From NCBI GenBank assembly GCA_020725525.1, contig DYEX01000127.1:62001-126000 (forward strand): 64,000 nucleotides of DNA, in the 5' to 3' direction. Positions 55,991 through 64,000 of this stretch are shown here, piece by piece (position 1 is the stretch's first letter; the number at the start of each line of letters is the position of its first letter). Source of the stretch: Desulfovirgula sp. GTDB taxonomy: Bacteria > Bacillota > Desulfotomaculia > Desulfotomaculales > Desulfovirgulaceae. Both the position numbers and the translations under genes were made by a program. The notes under the pieces are model-generated. The model was not told the DNA's origin, searched no databases, and was given only the letters and a program-made list of their open reading frames with translations.

Positions 55991-56821
55991 CTATGATATG
56001 TGGCTGCTTACCGCCATTTTTATCTCTCCGGTTATAATTCCTGGTTGTCCGCTTCCGATGGGGCGGTCATAAATTTTTACCAGGGGCATTACCATCATTA
56101 AAGAATTGGTCAGGAAACACTCGTCGGTATCAAGCAGTTCATGCGGGGAGACCGGCCGCTCCTGTGCCGCAATGCCCAGCCGGCGGCAGGTTTCCAGCAC
56201 CACCTGCCTCATGATGCCGGGCAGCAACCCCTGATCCGGAGAGGGAGTAACCACCTGGCCGTTTTTAACCAGGAAGATATTGCTCACCGCTCCTTCTGCC
56301 ACATAGCCGGCGGTGTTCAAAAAAAGTGCCTCATCCCACCCTCTTTCCCGGGCTTCCTTTTTGGCCAGCACATTTTCCAGGTAGTTTAAAGTTTTGAATT
56401 TTACCAGAGGAGATTGTTCATTACGCCGGAAAGATGACCAGCCGGCCCGAAACCCCTTCTGGTAGTCCAGGGTGCTGTAAGGCAGGGGGCGGGTGGAGAT
56501 GACCAGGTTGCCGGCGGCTTCGCCCGGGGCCGTTCCGGCGGAAAGGGTTAGACGCAGGGCGCCGTCAACGGTATTGTTTAGTTTTATTGTTTGATGTACC
56601 AGGCTGCCCAACTCAGTCAGTAACAGGGGCAGGGCCATCCCCAGGGCTGTGCATCCCTTCTCCAGCCGTTTCAGGTGTGCTTCCAGCAACACGGGTTGAC
56701 CCCCACGTACCAGGATGGTCTCAAAAAGGCCGTAGCCATAAAGGAATCCCTGGTCCAGTGCGGGAATTTGAGCGCGGCTTGCCGGCAGAAACTGGCCGTT
56801 TATACATATCACGGTGTTCAA
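55991..56821 (-). CDS. pabC: Aminodeoxychorismate lyase-type PLP enzyme
   Basis: It is a class IV PLP aminotransferase-fold protein: GFLYGYGLFETILVRGG at the N-terminus, KTLNYLENVLAKKEARERGWDEALFLN (with the PLP lysine) and GYVAEGAVSNIFLV. Length (276 aa) fits. As the last gene of a pabA-pabB-pabC operon it should cleave 4-amino-4-deoxychorismate to p-aminobenzoate and pyruvate for folate. A D-amino acid transaminase is the main alternative, but context favours PabC. Confidence 0.85.
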   Translation of the reverse strand: MNTVICINGQFLPASRAQIPALDQGFLYGYGLFETILVRGGQPVLLEAHLKRLEKGCTALGMALPLLLTELGSLVHQTIKLNNTVDGALRLTLSAGTAPGEAAGNLVISTRPLPYSTLDYQKGFRAGWSSFRRNEQSPLVKFKTLNYLENVLAKKEARERGWDEALFLNTAGYVAEGAVSNIFLVKNGQVVTPSPDQGLLPGIMRQVVLETCRRLGIAAQERPVSPHELLDTDECFLTNSLMMVMPLVKIYDRPIGSGQPGIITGEIKMAVSSHIS

Positions 56822-56883
56822 TTATCTATCACCTCACCGCATCCTCGTCATTACGGTTTTGCTGAACATTCACTGGTATTCGA

Positions 56884-58449
56884 TCACCTGGTTGATCGAT
56901 GCTCCTCAGGCACCACCGGCCTGACGGCCAGGGAAGCAAAAGCCTGCCGGTCATCCAGACCCAGCGCCCGTACCAGTGCCCGGGCCTTGTCCAGCGTTTC
57001 TACATACTCCATGTAAGGATCTGAATCGATGGTAATGCCACCGCCAACCTGGAAGTAGATTTGTTCCCCTTTAAATATCAGCGTGCGGATCACTATATTT
57101 AAATCGGCGTTACCGTCAAAGCCGATGTAGCCGATGGAGCCGGTGTAAATACCCCGGCGTACCGGTTCCAGCTCCTCAATGATTTCCATGGCCCGGATCT
57201 TTGGCGCCCCGCTGATGGAGCCGCCGGGAAAGGCCGCCGCCAGCAGGTCCACCACATCTTTATCCGGGGCCAGTTCCCCTTCCACAGTGGAAACCAGGTG
57301 AAATACGGTGGCGTACTCCTCCAGCCGGTAAAGTTCCGGCACCCGCACCGATCCCGTCCGGCAGACCCGTCCCAGGTCGTTGCGCTCCATATCCACAATC
57401 ATCACCAGTTCGGCCCGGTCTTTTTCACTGTTCCACAACTCCTCCCTGAACCGCATATCGCTGGCCGGGTCTTTTCCCCGGGGGCGGGTTCCTTTTATGG
57501 GGCGGGTTTCCACCCGCCTGCCGGTTACCTTGAGGAAGCGTTCCGGTGAAGAGCAGACCACCTGGAATTCTCCGAAGTTCAGGTAGGCCGCCATGGGAGC
57601 GGCATTGATGGCCCTCAGGCGCTGGTACAGGGGCCAGGGCTCCACCACCCGGGGCAGGGAAAAGCGCTGGGACAGGTTGACCTGAAAGATGTCCCCGGCG
57701 GCAATGTAATCTTTGGCCCTCTGCACCGCCCGGCAGTAGCTGGTTTCGTCAAAATGGGCAAAAAGGACGGGCGCATTTCGTTTCCCGGAACGGCTTCCAT
57801 GGTGAGAGCTGTTTGCCCGCGGTATACCTGTGTCGCCGGCATGTGACCACGGTCCCCGGCTTGTTTCTACGGGAACGGTTACCATTTGTTGCCGCTGCAG
57901 ACCGCTGGCCAGCAAACTGCAGGTTTCAGCCAGCCTTTGCCGCGCCCGCCGTACGGCAGCTGCGGGACCGGTTTCCGGAAAACCGGTGGAAACCACCCAT
58001 ACTTCTCCCGTAACACGGTCCACCACCGTGACCACGTCGTAAAACCCCAGGCAGAGGTCGGGGGTCTGTAAATCGTCCACGGCCAGGGAAGGCATTTTTT
58101 CCAGTACCCGCCCCAGGTCGTAGCTGAAGTATCCCACCGCGCCGCCGCTGAAAGGAAGGGGACAGCTGCCCGGGGGCAGGCGATAACGGGCCAGTAAATC
58201 TTTGAGCTTTTCCAGAGGGTGGCCGGCTAAAAGAGTAGTTTCCCCTTCCCGTTCCAGCCATAAGCGTTTTCCCCGGGAGCGCAACACCAGAAAGGGATCT
58301 GTCCCCATCAGGGAGTACCGGCCCAGTCCCTGGACGACCAACCCGCTGTCCAGCAAAAAGCTGTAGGGGCGGGAGGATAGCCCTTCGAAGAGGGCCAATA
58401 CGTCTGCTGTTACCGGTATTTTCTTTATTAGAGGTAAACACACCGGCAT
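56884..58449 (-). CDS. pabB: Aminodeoxychorismate synthase component I
   Basis: The chorismate-binding domain carries RPIKGTRPRGKDPASD, AELVMIVDMERNDLGR and the end HLVSTVEGELAPDKDVVDLLAAAFPGGSISGAPKIRAMEII. The N-terminal 200 residues form the usual TrpE/PabB insert-bearing domain (GGAVGYFSYDLGRVLE). With PabA it aminates chorismate. Length (521 aa) is in the usual range. It starts 26 bases after pabA. Confidence 0.9.
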   Translation of the reverse strand: MPVCLPLIKKIPVTADVLALFEGLSSRPYSFLLDSGLVVQGLGRYSLMGTDPFLVLRSRGKRLWLEREGETTLLAGHPLEKLKDLLARYRLPPGSCPLPFSGGAVGYFSYDLGRVLEKMPSLAVDDLQTPDLCLGFYDVVTVVDRVTGEVWVVSTGFPETGPAAAVRRARQRLAETCSLLASGLQRQQMVTVPVETSRGPWSHAGDTGIPRANSSHHGSRSGKRNAPVLFAHFDETSYCRAVQRAKDYIAAGDIFQVNLSQRFSLPRVVEPWPLYQRLRAINAAPMAAYLNFGEFQVVCSSPERFLKVTGRRVETRPIKGTRPRGKDPASDMRFREELWNSEKDRAELVMIVDMERNDLGRVCRTGSVRVPELYRLEEYATVFHLVSTVEGELAPDKDVVDLLAAAFPGGSISGAPKIRAMEIIEELEPVRRGIYTGSIGYIGFDGNADLNIVIRTLIFKGEQIYFQVGGGITIDSDPYMEYVETLDKARALVRALGLDDRQAFASLAVRPVVPEEHRSTR

Positions 58450-58474
58450 AATCGATCCGCCCTTTCATTGGGAT

Positions 58475-59041
58475 TCAGGCCAGGGTCAGGAAATTTGCCA
58501 GCAGTTTTTTCCCCACCATCGTTAAAATGGATTCCGGGTGAAACTGTACCCCCTCCACCGGATATTCCCGGTGCCTCAAACCCATGATTTCCCCCTGATC
58601 GGTTTGGGCGGTAATGGTCAGGCAATCCGGGAGGGTTTCTCTTTCCACCAGCAGGGAGTGGTACCGGGCAGCGGCAAAGGGGTTGGGTAACCCGCGGTAA
58701 ATACCCGTGCCGTCATGGTAGACCAGGGAAGTCTTGCCGTGCATGGGCCGGCCGGCCCTTACTACCCGCCCGCCAAAGGCCTGACCGATGGCCTGGTGGC
58801 CCAGGCATACGCCCAGGATGGGGATGCGTCCGGCAAAGTGTTTGATTGCTTCCAGGGATATTCCTGCTTCATCTGGTGTGCAGGGACCGGGAGAAATCAC
58901 AATGTGGCTGGGAGAAAGAGCTTCCATTTCCTCCAGGGTCACCCGGTCGTTACGGAAAACCCGTACCTCTTGCCCCAGTTCCTGCAGGTACTGGACCAGG
59001 TTGTACACAAAGGAGTCATAGTTATCGATCATGATGACCAC
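58475..59041 (-). CDS. pabA: Aminodeoxychorismate/anthranilate synthase glutamine amidotransferase
   Basis: It is a class I glutamine amidotransferase: [29 protein letters not shown], the catalytic [15 protein letters not shown] (Cys) and [10 protein letters not shown] (His, Glu). GTG 59041 follows GGAGG by eight bases. It supplies ammonia to PabB and, in many Firmicutes, also to anthranilate synthase. A long regulated leader lies upstream. Confidence 0.9.
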   Translation of the reverse strand: MVIMIDNYDSFVYNLVQYLQELGQEVRVFRNDRVTLEEMEALSPSHIVISPGPCTPDEAGISLEAIKHFAGRIPILGVCLGHQAIGQAFGGRVVRAGRPMHGKTSLVYHDGTGIYRGLPNPFAAARYHSLLVERETLPDCLTITAQTDQGEIMGLRHREYPVEGVQFHPESILTMVGKKLLANFLTLA

Positions 59042-59081
59042 AGTTACAACCTCCGGTATCGGTTATCCCGCTATGGTGCCG

Positions 59082-59178
59082 CCCAGCACTCACCACAATA
59101 TGGCTCTGCTCCTGATATTTCAGGTTCAATTGGTACCTCTGGTTTTACGAAGACCTGGTATTTCCAGTGAGTGCTGGG
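59082..59178 (-). promoter_or_regulatory. Multibranched hairpin element in the pab leader
   Basis: Arms CCCAGCACTCAC (59082) and GTGAGTGCTGGG (59167) are perfect complements separated by 73 bases. Between them lie two small similar hairpins, CCTGA/TCAGG and CTGG/CCAG, each with an AAATA-type loop. It sits between the attenuator and pabA. Confidence 0.5.
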
Positions 59179-59225
59179 TCCACGCTCACTCCAGTGCTCC
59201 GCGCTGACAAGTCACCCCGTACCGT

Positions 59226-59253
59226 AAAAACAAAAAACCAGCCCCTGGCTGGT
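59226..59253 (-). terminator. Attenuator terminator of the pab operon
   Basis: On the minus strand, ACCAGCC-AGG-GGCTGGT is followed by TTTTTGTTTTT. It lies about 185 bases before pabA and inside its leader, so it should act as an attenuator. Confidence 0.8.
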
Positions 59254-59254
59254 C

Positions 59255-59318
59255 CTCACCCCAAAATCTCCGAGTCGTCTCAAGCTCCCCCTGGCTCTTC
59301 CCTGCTCAGCTCAAACTC
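59255..59318 (-). promoter_or_regulatory. GAG-repeat region, TRAP-like binding site
   Basis: Eight GAG triplets occur in 64 nt of the minus-strand leader, with gaps of 3, 2, 7, 7, 3, 8 and 10 nt, right before the terminator hairpin. Repeated GAG triplets before an attenuator are the mark of the tryptophan-activated TRAP protein, which also controls pabA in Bacillus. The wider gaps make this tentative. Confidence 0.45.
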
Positions 59319-59338
59319 AGCTTTCAGTTGTCAAAGTC

Positions 59339-59368
59339 AGCTTAGCACAGGTTTTAACGGTGTGTCAA
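59339..59368 (-). promoter_or_regulatory. pab operon promoter
   Basis: On the minus strand, TTGACA, an 18-bp spacer and TAAGCT. The transcript would begin about 285 bases before pabA and read through the GAG repeats and attenuator. Confidence 0.65.
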
Positions 59369-59462
59369 GGAGGTTTAACGTAAAAATTACAAGGGTTTAA
59401 TGTGAGCTTAATTTGTATTTAACAGGTTCATGCCATAGTAAAAGTAAAATACGAAAATATAA

Positions 59463-59500
59463 ACCCGGTTCTTATGAGCCGGGGAGTTTTGTTTTAAGGG
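59463..59500 (+). terminator. Terminator-like hairpin between pab and phn operons
   Basis: CCCGGTTC-TTAT-GAGCCGGG is followed by GAGTTTTGTTTT on the plus strand, in the gap between divergent operons. No plus-strand gene precedes it. Confidence 0.5.
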
Positions 59501-59512
59501 GAACGTATCTAG

Positions 59513-59534
59513 ACATCTATATCTCTCGGATGTC
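59513..59534 (+). promoter_or_regulatory. Candidate operator of the phn regulator
   Basis: GACATC-N11-GATGTC is an inverted repeat about 60 bases before the regulator start, a usual place for a GntR-family operator. Confidence 0.45.
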
Positions 59535-59592
59535 CAATTTGCTGAGTTGATATCTCATTTGCGGGTCTAAATGATAAATGAGGTGTAAGTGT

Positions 59593-60345
59593 ATGCTGGA
59601 TAAGGCCAACGGCATTCCTTACTACCGGCAAATTGCACAGGATTTAGCAAGACAAATCCGGCAGGGGGCCTTCAGTGCTCAGGAGCGGTTGCCCTCTGAA
59701 TCGGACTTAAGTACGTATTACGGGGTCAATCGCCATACCGTGCGTCAGGCCATTGCCGAGTTGATAAATGCGGGCCTGGTTTACCGCCTTAAGGGGAAGG
59801 GAACCTATCCCGTACGGGGAGCGGAAAGGCAAATACAGTATAAGGTATCAAGCCGCACCTGTTTTACCCGAAACATTATGGAACTGGGGCATTCCCCTGC
59901 TGCAAGGATTTTGAAAGCGGTGGAGATGCCCCCCTCTCCCGAAGTGATCACAGAACTGAACCTGGATCTGAACCAGCGGGTCGTGGTTCTGGAAATTTTA
60001 CGCTCCGTAGACAATGAGCCCTTTTCCGTAGCCACCTCTTATCTCCCAAGCCATCTGGTGCCGGGCCTGTTGAATTTTCTGGAAGGATTCACCTCTCTTT
60101 ACCACCTCCTGGAAAAACACTATCAGCTGCGCCCCATCCGCGCTCGCTCAGCTTTGCGCGCCGTCCTGCCTACCGCTGATGATGCAGCAATATTGGAAAT
60201 TTCACCCAATGTACCGGTGCTGCAGGTGAAAAGTACCATGCTTACGGAAGGGGGGGTGGTAATAGAATACTGCGTCTCGCGATTCAGGGGAGACAGGAGT
60301 TGTTTGCAGGTAGATTTTTCCCGTGATCAAGAGGTTCGTAAGTAG
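59593..60345 (+). CDS. phnF: GntR/HutC-family regulator, PhnF-like
   Basis: ATG 59593 follows GAGGTG by seven bases and gives the canonical start LDKANGIPYYRQIAQDLARQI. The wHTH (residues 8-72, RLPSESDLSTYYGVNRHTVRQAIAEL) is followed by a UTRA effector domain. Position at the head of phnD-C-E-G-H identifies it as the phosphonate-operon regulator. It probably represses this operon until phosphate is short or a phosphonate is present. Confidence 0.85.
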   Translation: MLDKANGIPYYRQIAQDLARQIRQGAFSAQERLPSESDLSTYYGVNRHTVRQAIAELINAGLVYRLKGKGTYPVRGAERQIQYKVSSRTCFTRNIMELGHSPAARILKAVEMPPSPEVITELNLDLNQRVVVLEILRSVDNEPFSVATSYLPSHLVPGLLNFLEGFTSLYHLLEKHYQLRPIRARSALRAVLPTADDAAILEISPNVPVLQVKSTMLTEGGVVIEYCVSRFRGDRSCLQVDFSRDQEVRK

Positions 60346-60381
60346 GATGAGACCACAAACCCTGTGCAAGGAGGACAAAAA

Positions 60382-61290
60382 ATGATGACCAGGCTGTGGA
60401 GCAAACTTATAGTATTGCTGGCCCTGGGCAGCCTTCTCCTGGCAACTGCCGCCTGCGGCAGAAGCGGGGAAAAGAATCAGGGTTCCGCCGCCTCGCAGGT
60501 GACTGAACTTAGGATTGGGCTTATTCCGTCAGAAAATGCGGAAGAGATTATGAAGCGATATCAGGGGTTAGTCGACTACCTGAGCAAAGAGCTGAACATT
60601 AAGGTAACCCCCTATGTGAGTACCGACTATACGGGGGTAATAGAGGCTATGCGTGCAAAACATTTAGATGTAGCATTCTATGGCCCATTTTCCTATATCC
60701 TGGCTGCGAAGGAAGCTGGCGCCGAAGCTTTTGCCATTGGTATTGGCGAGGATGGAAAGGATACCTATCATTCTTTATTTATCACGCGAAAGGACAGCGG
60801 TATCAATTCCATCGCTGACCTAAGGGGCAAAACCTTCACCTTTGGTGACCCGGCCTCCACTTCCGGTCACCTGATTCCCCGTTACATGCTGACCAAAGCG
60901 GGGCTGGATCCCGATAAGGATATGAAGGTGCAGTTTTCCGGCGGTCATGATGCCACTGCCCTGGCGGTAAAGAACAAAAAGGTCGATGCAGGAGCCATGG
61001 CCAGTGAAATATGCGAGAAGCTGGTAAAGAACAACATTATCAGCCCCGATGAGGTTATCGTCTTTGCTAAGTCCGATCCGTTACCTCACAGCCCCTGGGC
61101 TTACCGGAATGACCTGCTCCAGGATCTCAAGGACAAAGTGAAAAAGGCTTTACTGGAAGTTGATCAGAAGGCTCCGGATGCCCTTAAGGGAACTAACTTT
61201 ACCAAGTTCAAAGAGGTGGATGACAGCCGCTACGATATAATCCGGGACGTGGCCAAAACCCTTAACCTGGACCTGAGAAAGTTGAAATGA
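60382..61290 (+). CDS. phnD: Phosphonate ABC transporter binding lipoprotein
   Basis: The ATG at 60382 follows AAGGAGG. The lipobox LLLATAACG sets the lipid-anchored Cys near residue 26. The fold signature RIGLIPSENAEEIMKRYQGLVDYLSKELN and the ligand region YGPFSYILAAKE with FGDPASTSGHLIPRY match PhnD. It captures phosphonates (or phosphite) outside the membrane. Confidence 0.9.
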   Translation: MMTRLWSKLIVLLALGSLLLATAACGRSGEKNQGSAASQVTELRIGLIPSENAEEIMKRYQGLVDYLSKELNIKVTPYVSTDYTGVIEAMRAKHLDVAFYGPFSYILAAKEAGAEAFAIGIGEDGKDTYHSLFITRKDSGINSIADLRGKTFTFGDPASTSGHLIPRYMLTKAGLDPDKDMKVQFSGGHDATALAVKNKKVDAGAMASEICEKLVKNNIISPDEVIVFAKSDPLPHSPWAYRNDLLQDLKDKVKKALLEVDQKAPDALKGTNFTKFKEVDDSRYDIIRDVAKTLNLDLRKLK

Positions 61291-61309
61291 CCAATGATGA
61301 ACATGGGTG

Positions 61310-61337
61310 GCGGTCGTCACCAGGTGACGGCCGCCAG
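61310..61337 (+). repeat. Stable hairpin between phnD and phnC
   Basis: GGCGGTCGTCACC pairs with GGTGACGGCCGCC around a minimal loop. Hairpins after a binding-protein gene often protect its message, giving more PhnD than transporter; this is inferred. Confidence 0.6.
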
Positions 61338-61412
61338 CCCAGGATTTTGGAGTAATATTTTGCAGTCAGGTAAGGTACAAGATAACAATTTATCAGGATG
61401 GAGGCGATAATA

Positions 61413-62192
61413 GTGATTCGCATAACTGACTTATCCAAGGAGTATCGGGGCGGCGTGAAGGCCGTGGTGGATGTCAACCTGGAGGTGCAGAGAGGGGAAT
61501 TTGTGGCCCTGCTGGGTTTAAGCGGAGCCGGCAAATCCACTCTTTTACGTTGTATTAACGGGCTGGTGCAGCCCACCACCGGGGAGGTGACGGTGGCAGG
61601 CCTTCGTGTCAACGGCCGGTCCAGAGAGCTTCGCGAACTGCGCCGCCGGGTGGCCATGATCTTTCAGCAGTTTAACCTGGTGAAACGGCTGACCGTACTG
61701 GACAATGTATTATGTGGGCGTTTGAGCTATTGCGGTATATTTTTCAGTTGTTGCCGTATTTTTTCAGCCACCGACCGGGAACTGGCCTGGCATGCACTGG
61801 CGAGGGTGGAACTGCAGGACAAGGCCTTCCAGCGGGCAGACCAGCTAAGTGGTGGGCAGCAACAAAGGGTAGGTATTGCCCGGGCACTGGTACAGCAGCC
61901 AGAAGTACTGCTGGCCGACGAGCCCGTGGCCAGTTTAGATCCTAAGTCCTCTCGGCGGGTAATGGATATTCTTGCCAGCATCAACCGGGAAGATGGCCTG
62001 ACTCTCCTGGTCAGCCTGCACGATGTGGACCTGGCCCTGGAATATGCTTCCAGGGTAGTAGGCCTGCGGGACGGTCGGGTGGTGCTGGATAAGCCCGCCC
62101 ATAACGTAAGCAAGGCCGACCTGGAATGGCTTTACCAGCAGCCCGGTGATTCAGCAGAGTTTGATACGATAGCGGAGGTTGCCTATGCCTAG
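61413..62192 (+). CDS. phnC: Phosphonate ABC transporter ATPase
   Basis: GTG 61413 follows GGAGGCG by eight bases. Walker A GLSGAGKST, Q-loop FQQFNLVKRLTVLDNVL, signature LSGGQQQRVGIARAL and Walker B VLLADEPVASLDP are complete. It energises uptake through PhnE. phnE starts inside its 3' end. Confidence 0.92.
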   Translation: MIRITDLSKEYRGGVKAVVDVNLEVQRGEFVALLGLSGAGKSTLLRCINGLVQPTTGEVTVAGLRVNGRSRELRELRRRVAMIFQQFNLVKRLTVLDNVLCGRLSYCGIFFSCCRIFSATDRELAWHALARVELQDKAFQRADQLSGGQQQRVGIARALVQQPEVLLADEPVASLDPKSSRRVMDILASINREDGLTLLVSLHDVDLALEYASRVVGLRDGRVVLDKPAHNVSKADLEWLYQQPGDSAEFDTIAEVAYA

Positions 62193-62997
62193 GCTTATTG
62201 AAGGTGCATCTATAAAATCAGCAGTACCGCGGCGGGAGAGATTTTTTACCTGGCAGAGGGTGCTGGTGGTGGCGCTAGTGGTGGTCGTCTACTGGCGCAG
62301 CGCAGTGGATTGTGAATTGAGCCCCGTGACCCTCATTCAGGGAACGCCCCATCTTGTGGATATTGTGAGCCGGATGTTACCCCCGAATTTTTCGATTATG
62401 GGATCACTCATACGGCCCACATTGGAAACGGTAGAAATGGCCATCTGGGGAACTACCCTGGCGGTAATAATAGCGATTCCCCTGGGGGTATTGGCAGCTC
62501 AGAATGTGTCTCCTCACCCCATTCTATACGCGCTTTCCAGGCTGATCCTGAATGCCCTGCGGGCCATCTCGGAGATGGTTTTTGCCTTGATTTTTGTAGC
62601 TGCTGTTGGTCTGGGCCCCTTCCCGGGGGTGCTGGCCGTAGCCATTCATTCCGCCGGACAGTTGGGCAAGTTTTATGCCGAGGCCATTGAAAATATTGAC
62701 CGTGGTCCGGTGGAGGCACTGGATGCCACCGGTGCCCATAAGATCCAAACATTGGTCTTTGCGGTAGTACCCCAGATTGTGCCTGAATTTATTACCTATA
62801 CCTTGTACCGCTGGGAGGTCAATGTGCGGGCGGCGACTGTGCTTGGCCTGGTCGGGGCTGGTGGTATCGGTTTTGAGTTGTTAACCAGTATGCGTTTGTT
62901 CCAGTATCAGGATACTTCTGCCATACTGCTGGTCATTCTGCTCACCGTGAGTATAGTGGATTTTCTTTCCAGCCGCATACGCAGCGCCATCATTTAA
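62185..62997 (+). CDS. phnE: Phosphonate ABC transporter permease
   Basis: ATG 62185 follows GGAGG. Five to six membrane helices are visible, with the EAA-type loop EAIENIDRGPVEALDATGAHKIQ that contacts PhnC. It is a full-length single permease (271 aa). It overlaps phnC by eight bases, so the transport genes are translationally coupled. Confidence 0.9.
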   Translation: MPRLIEGASIKSAVPRRERFFTWQRVLVVALVVVVYWRSAVDCELSPVTLIQGTPHLVDIVSRMLPPNFSIMGSLIRPTLETVEMAIWGTTLAVIIAIPLGVLAAQNVSPHPILYALSRLILNALRAISEMVFALIFVAAVGLGPFPGVLAVAIHSAGQLGKFYAEAIENIDRGPVEALDATGAHKIQTLVFAVVPQIVPEFITYTLYRWEVNVRAATVLGLVGAGGIGFELLTSMRLFQYQDTSAILLVILLTVSIVDFLSSRIRSAII

Positions 62998-63010
62998 GGA
63001 GTGAGGATAG

Positions 63011-63433
63011 ATGAACGAAGAACACCTCCGGACAATTTTGCACAGGGTGAATAACGGTATCCTCAGTCAACTGGCCCGCAGCGTGCTGGCTGCCTCTCCG
63101 GAAGTCAGGGTAATTAAGCCGCCTCAGGTGGGCCTGGTGATGATGCAGGCCCGGGAAACGGTGGAAAACGAGCCCTTCAACCTGGGGGAAGTTTTGGTTA
63201 CGGAATGTACTGTGGCGCTCGGGGAAGCTACTGGCTGGGGTTGTTGTCTTGGTGACGATCCGGAGCGGGCCTATCACCTGGCCGTGCTTGACCTGGCATT
63301 ACACCTGGGTGTGGGGCCGGTTGACGGAATAAGGGCGGCCCTGTTGGCTGAGGAGGAACGTATACTTCGAGAAGATGGGGCCGAATTTGCCAATATTGCC
63401 CGTTCACGGGTCCAATTTGAAGTCCTGGGGTGA
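63011..63433 (+). CDS. phnG: C-P lyase subunit PhnG
   Basis: It matches PhnG in length (140 aa) and motifs (VIKPPQVGLVMMQARETVENEPFNLGEVLVTECTVAL and GWGCCLGDDPERAYHLAVLDLAL). PhnG is part of the PhnGHIJKL core that breaks carb-phosphorus bonds. The next gene overlaps its stop. Confidence 0.9.
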   Translation: MNEEHLRTILHRVNNGILSQLARSVLAASPEVRVIKPPQVGLVMMQARETVENEPFNLGEVLVTECTVALGEATGWGCCLGDDPERAYHLAVLDLALHLGVGPVDGIRAALLAEEERILREDGAEFANIARSRVQFEVLG

Positions 63434-64000
63434 TGAAGGAGATGTGGGATATTTCCTGGTTTGACCCGGTTTACAGCAGTCAAAGGGTGTTTCGTCAATT
63501 ACTGGATTGCATGGCCAGGCCGGGAAAAATAGCCGAACTCAGGGGGGGTGAGGGAGAATCCGGGGACTTTCTCTACGTTGTTGCCCTGGCACTAACGCTA
63601 ATGGATGAGGAGACTACATTTGCTACACTGGGGCCGGGCTGGGAGGAATTTGTTTCGTTTTGCAAGTTTTACACCGGAAGCAGGCCAGCAGCTCCTGAGC
63701 AGGCAGATTTCGTGTTTATCGACGGAGATCGGCCGGGGCCGGAATTGATACAAGTTCGCCGCGGCAACCTGTTGTTTCCTGACCAGGGGGCGACTGTCAT
63801 CTGCCGTGTAAATGCCATTTATCCCGGTGCTTTTCAGTCAGCCGGAGAAGGAATTGTGCTGCGCCTGCGGGGGCCCGGAGTGCCGGGTGAACGAGAGCTC
63901 ACCGTGGCCGGGCTGGCCAGAGAGAACCTGGCTTGCCTGGAGAAACTTAACTCTGAATTCCCCCTCGGGGTAGACACCATCCTGGTGAGTGTTCAGGGTC
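63433..64000 (+). CDS. phnH: C-P lyase subunit PhnH, 3' truncated by window
   Basis: This frame runs off the window and is absent from the ORF track. ATG 63433 overlaps the phnG stop (ATGA type). The start FDPVYSSQRVFRQLLDCMARPGKI and the middle GPGVPGERELTVAGLA are typical of PhnH. It works with PhnG in the C-P lyase core; phnI and phnJ should follow to the right. Confidence 0.9.
   Translation, partial: MKEMWDISWFDPVYSSQRVFRQLLDCMARPGKIAELRGGEGESGDFLYVVALALTLMDEETTFATLGPGWEEFVSFCKFYTGSRPAAPEQADFVFIDGDRPGPELIQVRRGNLLFPDQGATVICRVNAIYPGAFQSAGEGIVLRLRGPGVPGERELTVAGLARENLACLEKLNSEFPLGVDTILVSVQG

Noticed and set aside
59042-59368. T-box leader for the pab operon
   Set aside because: No T-box sequence (GGTGGNACCGCG type) and no long stem I are present before the attenuator.
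1-64000. CRISPR array
   Set aside because: No set of regularly spaced direct repeats with unique spacers was seen. The repeated leaders at 25-31 kb are spaced by genes and are not an array.

Overview
The window looks like the chromosome of a GC-rich Firmicute, most likely a thermophilic Clostridia/Peptococcaceae-type bacterium. I infer this from the strong GGAGG ribosome sites, frequent GTG/TTG starts, sigma-A promoters, many intrinsic terminators, stalk-domain secreted proteins and gene content; no rRNA or marker gene confirms it. About 1-54,600 is an integrated mobile element that continues beyond the left edge, and 54,800-64,000 is host chromosome.

Mobile element, left to right: a primase-helicase and small regulators (1-3,200); three or four secreted proteins (3,360-6,750); a segregation module with two HU-like proteins, a ParM-type actin and a coiled-coil partner (6,800-9,830); an RHH protein beside a repeat-bearing gap (9,880-10,420); a VirD4/TraG coupling protein with a pilin-like protein, several small membrane proteins and a triple AAA+ ATPase (11,140-19,900); an AT-rich two-gene insert (20,100-21,060); small hypothetical genes (21,100-24,450); an RNA-rich non-coding stretch (24,450-25,080); and a run of small accessory genes (25,080-36,480). 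That run holds RadC, a DUF4160/DUF2442 pair, an Rpn nuclease, an ArdC-like antirestriction protein, an RNase H-like protein, BrnT/BrnA and a topoisomerase VI-A (Spo11)-like protein. I see neither a relaxase nor VirB4; they may lie to the left.

A lower-GC defence island follows (38,100-51,710): a tyrosine recombinase, an Mrr-type nuclease, a large SNF2-like helicase with a C-terminal DUF3883-like domain, a membrane protein, a DUF1156-type adenine methylase, a winged-helix protein, a DUF499-type ATPase and, on the minus strand, a SIR2-domain protein. The core resembles helicase-methylase-ATPase clusters related to DISARM/BREX. The element ends with a broken recombinase, an RHH/zinc-ribbon regulator, an excisionase and the integrase (52,000-54,600).

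Host genes: a stalk-domain secreted protein; a minus-strand pabA-pabB-pabC operon (p-aminobenzoate for folate) behind an attenuator leader; and a plus-strand phnF-like regulator with phnD, phnC, phnE, phnG and a truncated phnH (phosphonate uptake and C-P lyase).

The most striking unexplained feature is an RNA element repeated eight times between 25,017 and 30,787. In each copy a 5' arm and a 3' arm are near-identical and both can pair with one middle arm. The Shine-Dalgarno sits in a hairpin between the 5' and middle arms, and the start codon lies 5-8 nt after the 3' arm. This reads as a switchable translational leader in which a hairpin bridges the Shine-Dalgarno and the start. Other novel candidates are a ~260-nt structured RNA with consensus promoter and terminator, a 21-bp ACTAGT dyad with fixed spacing at three loci, and two tandem covarying hairpin pairs.
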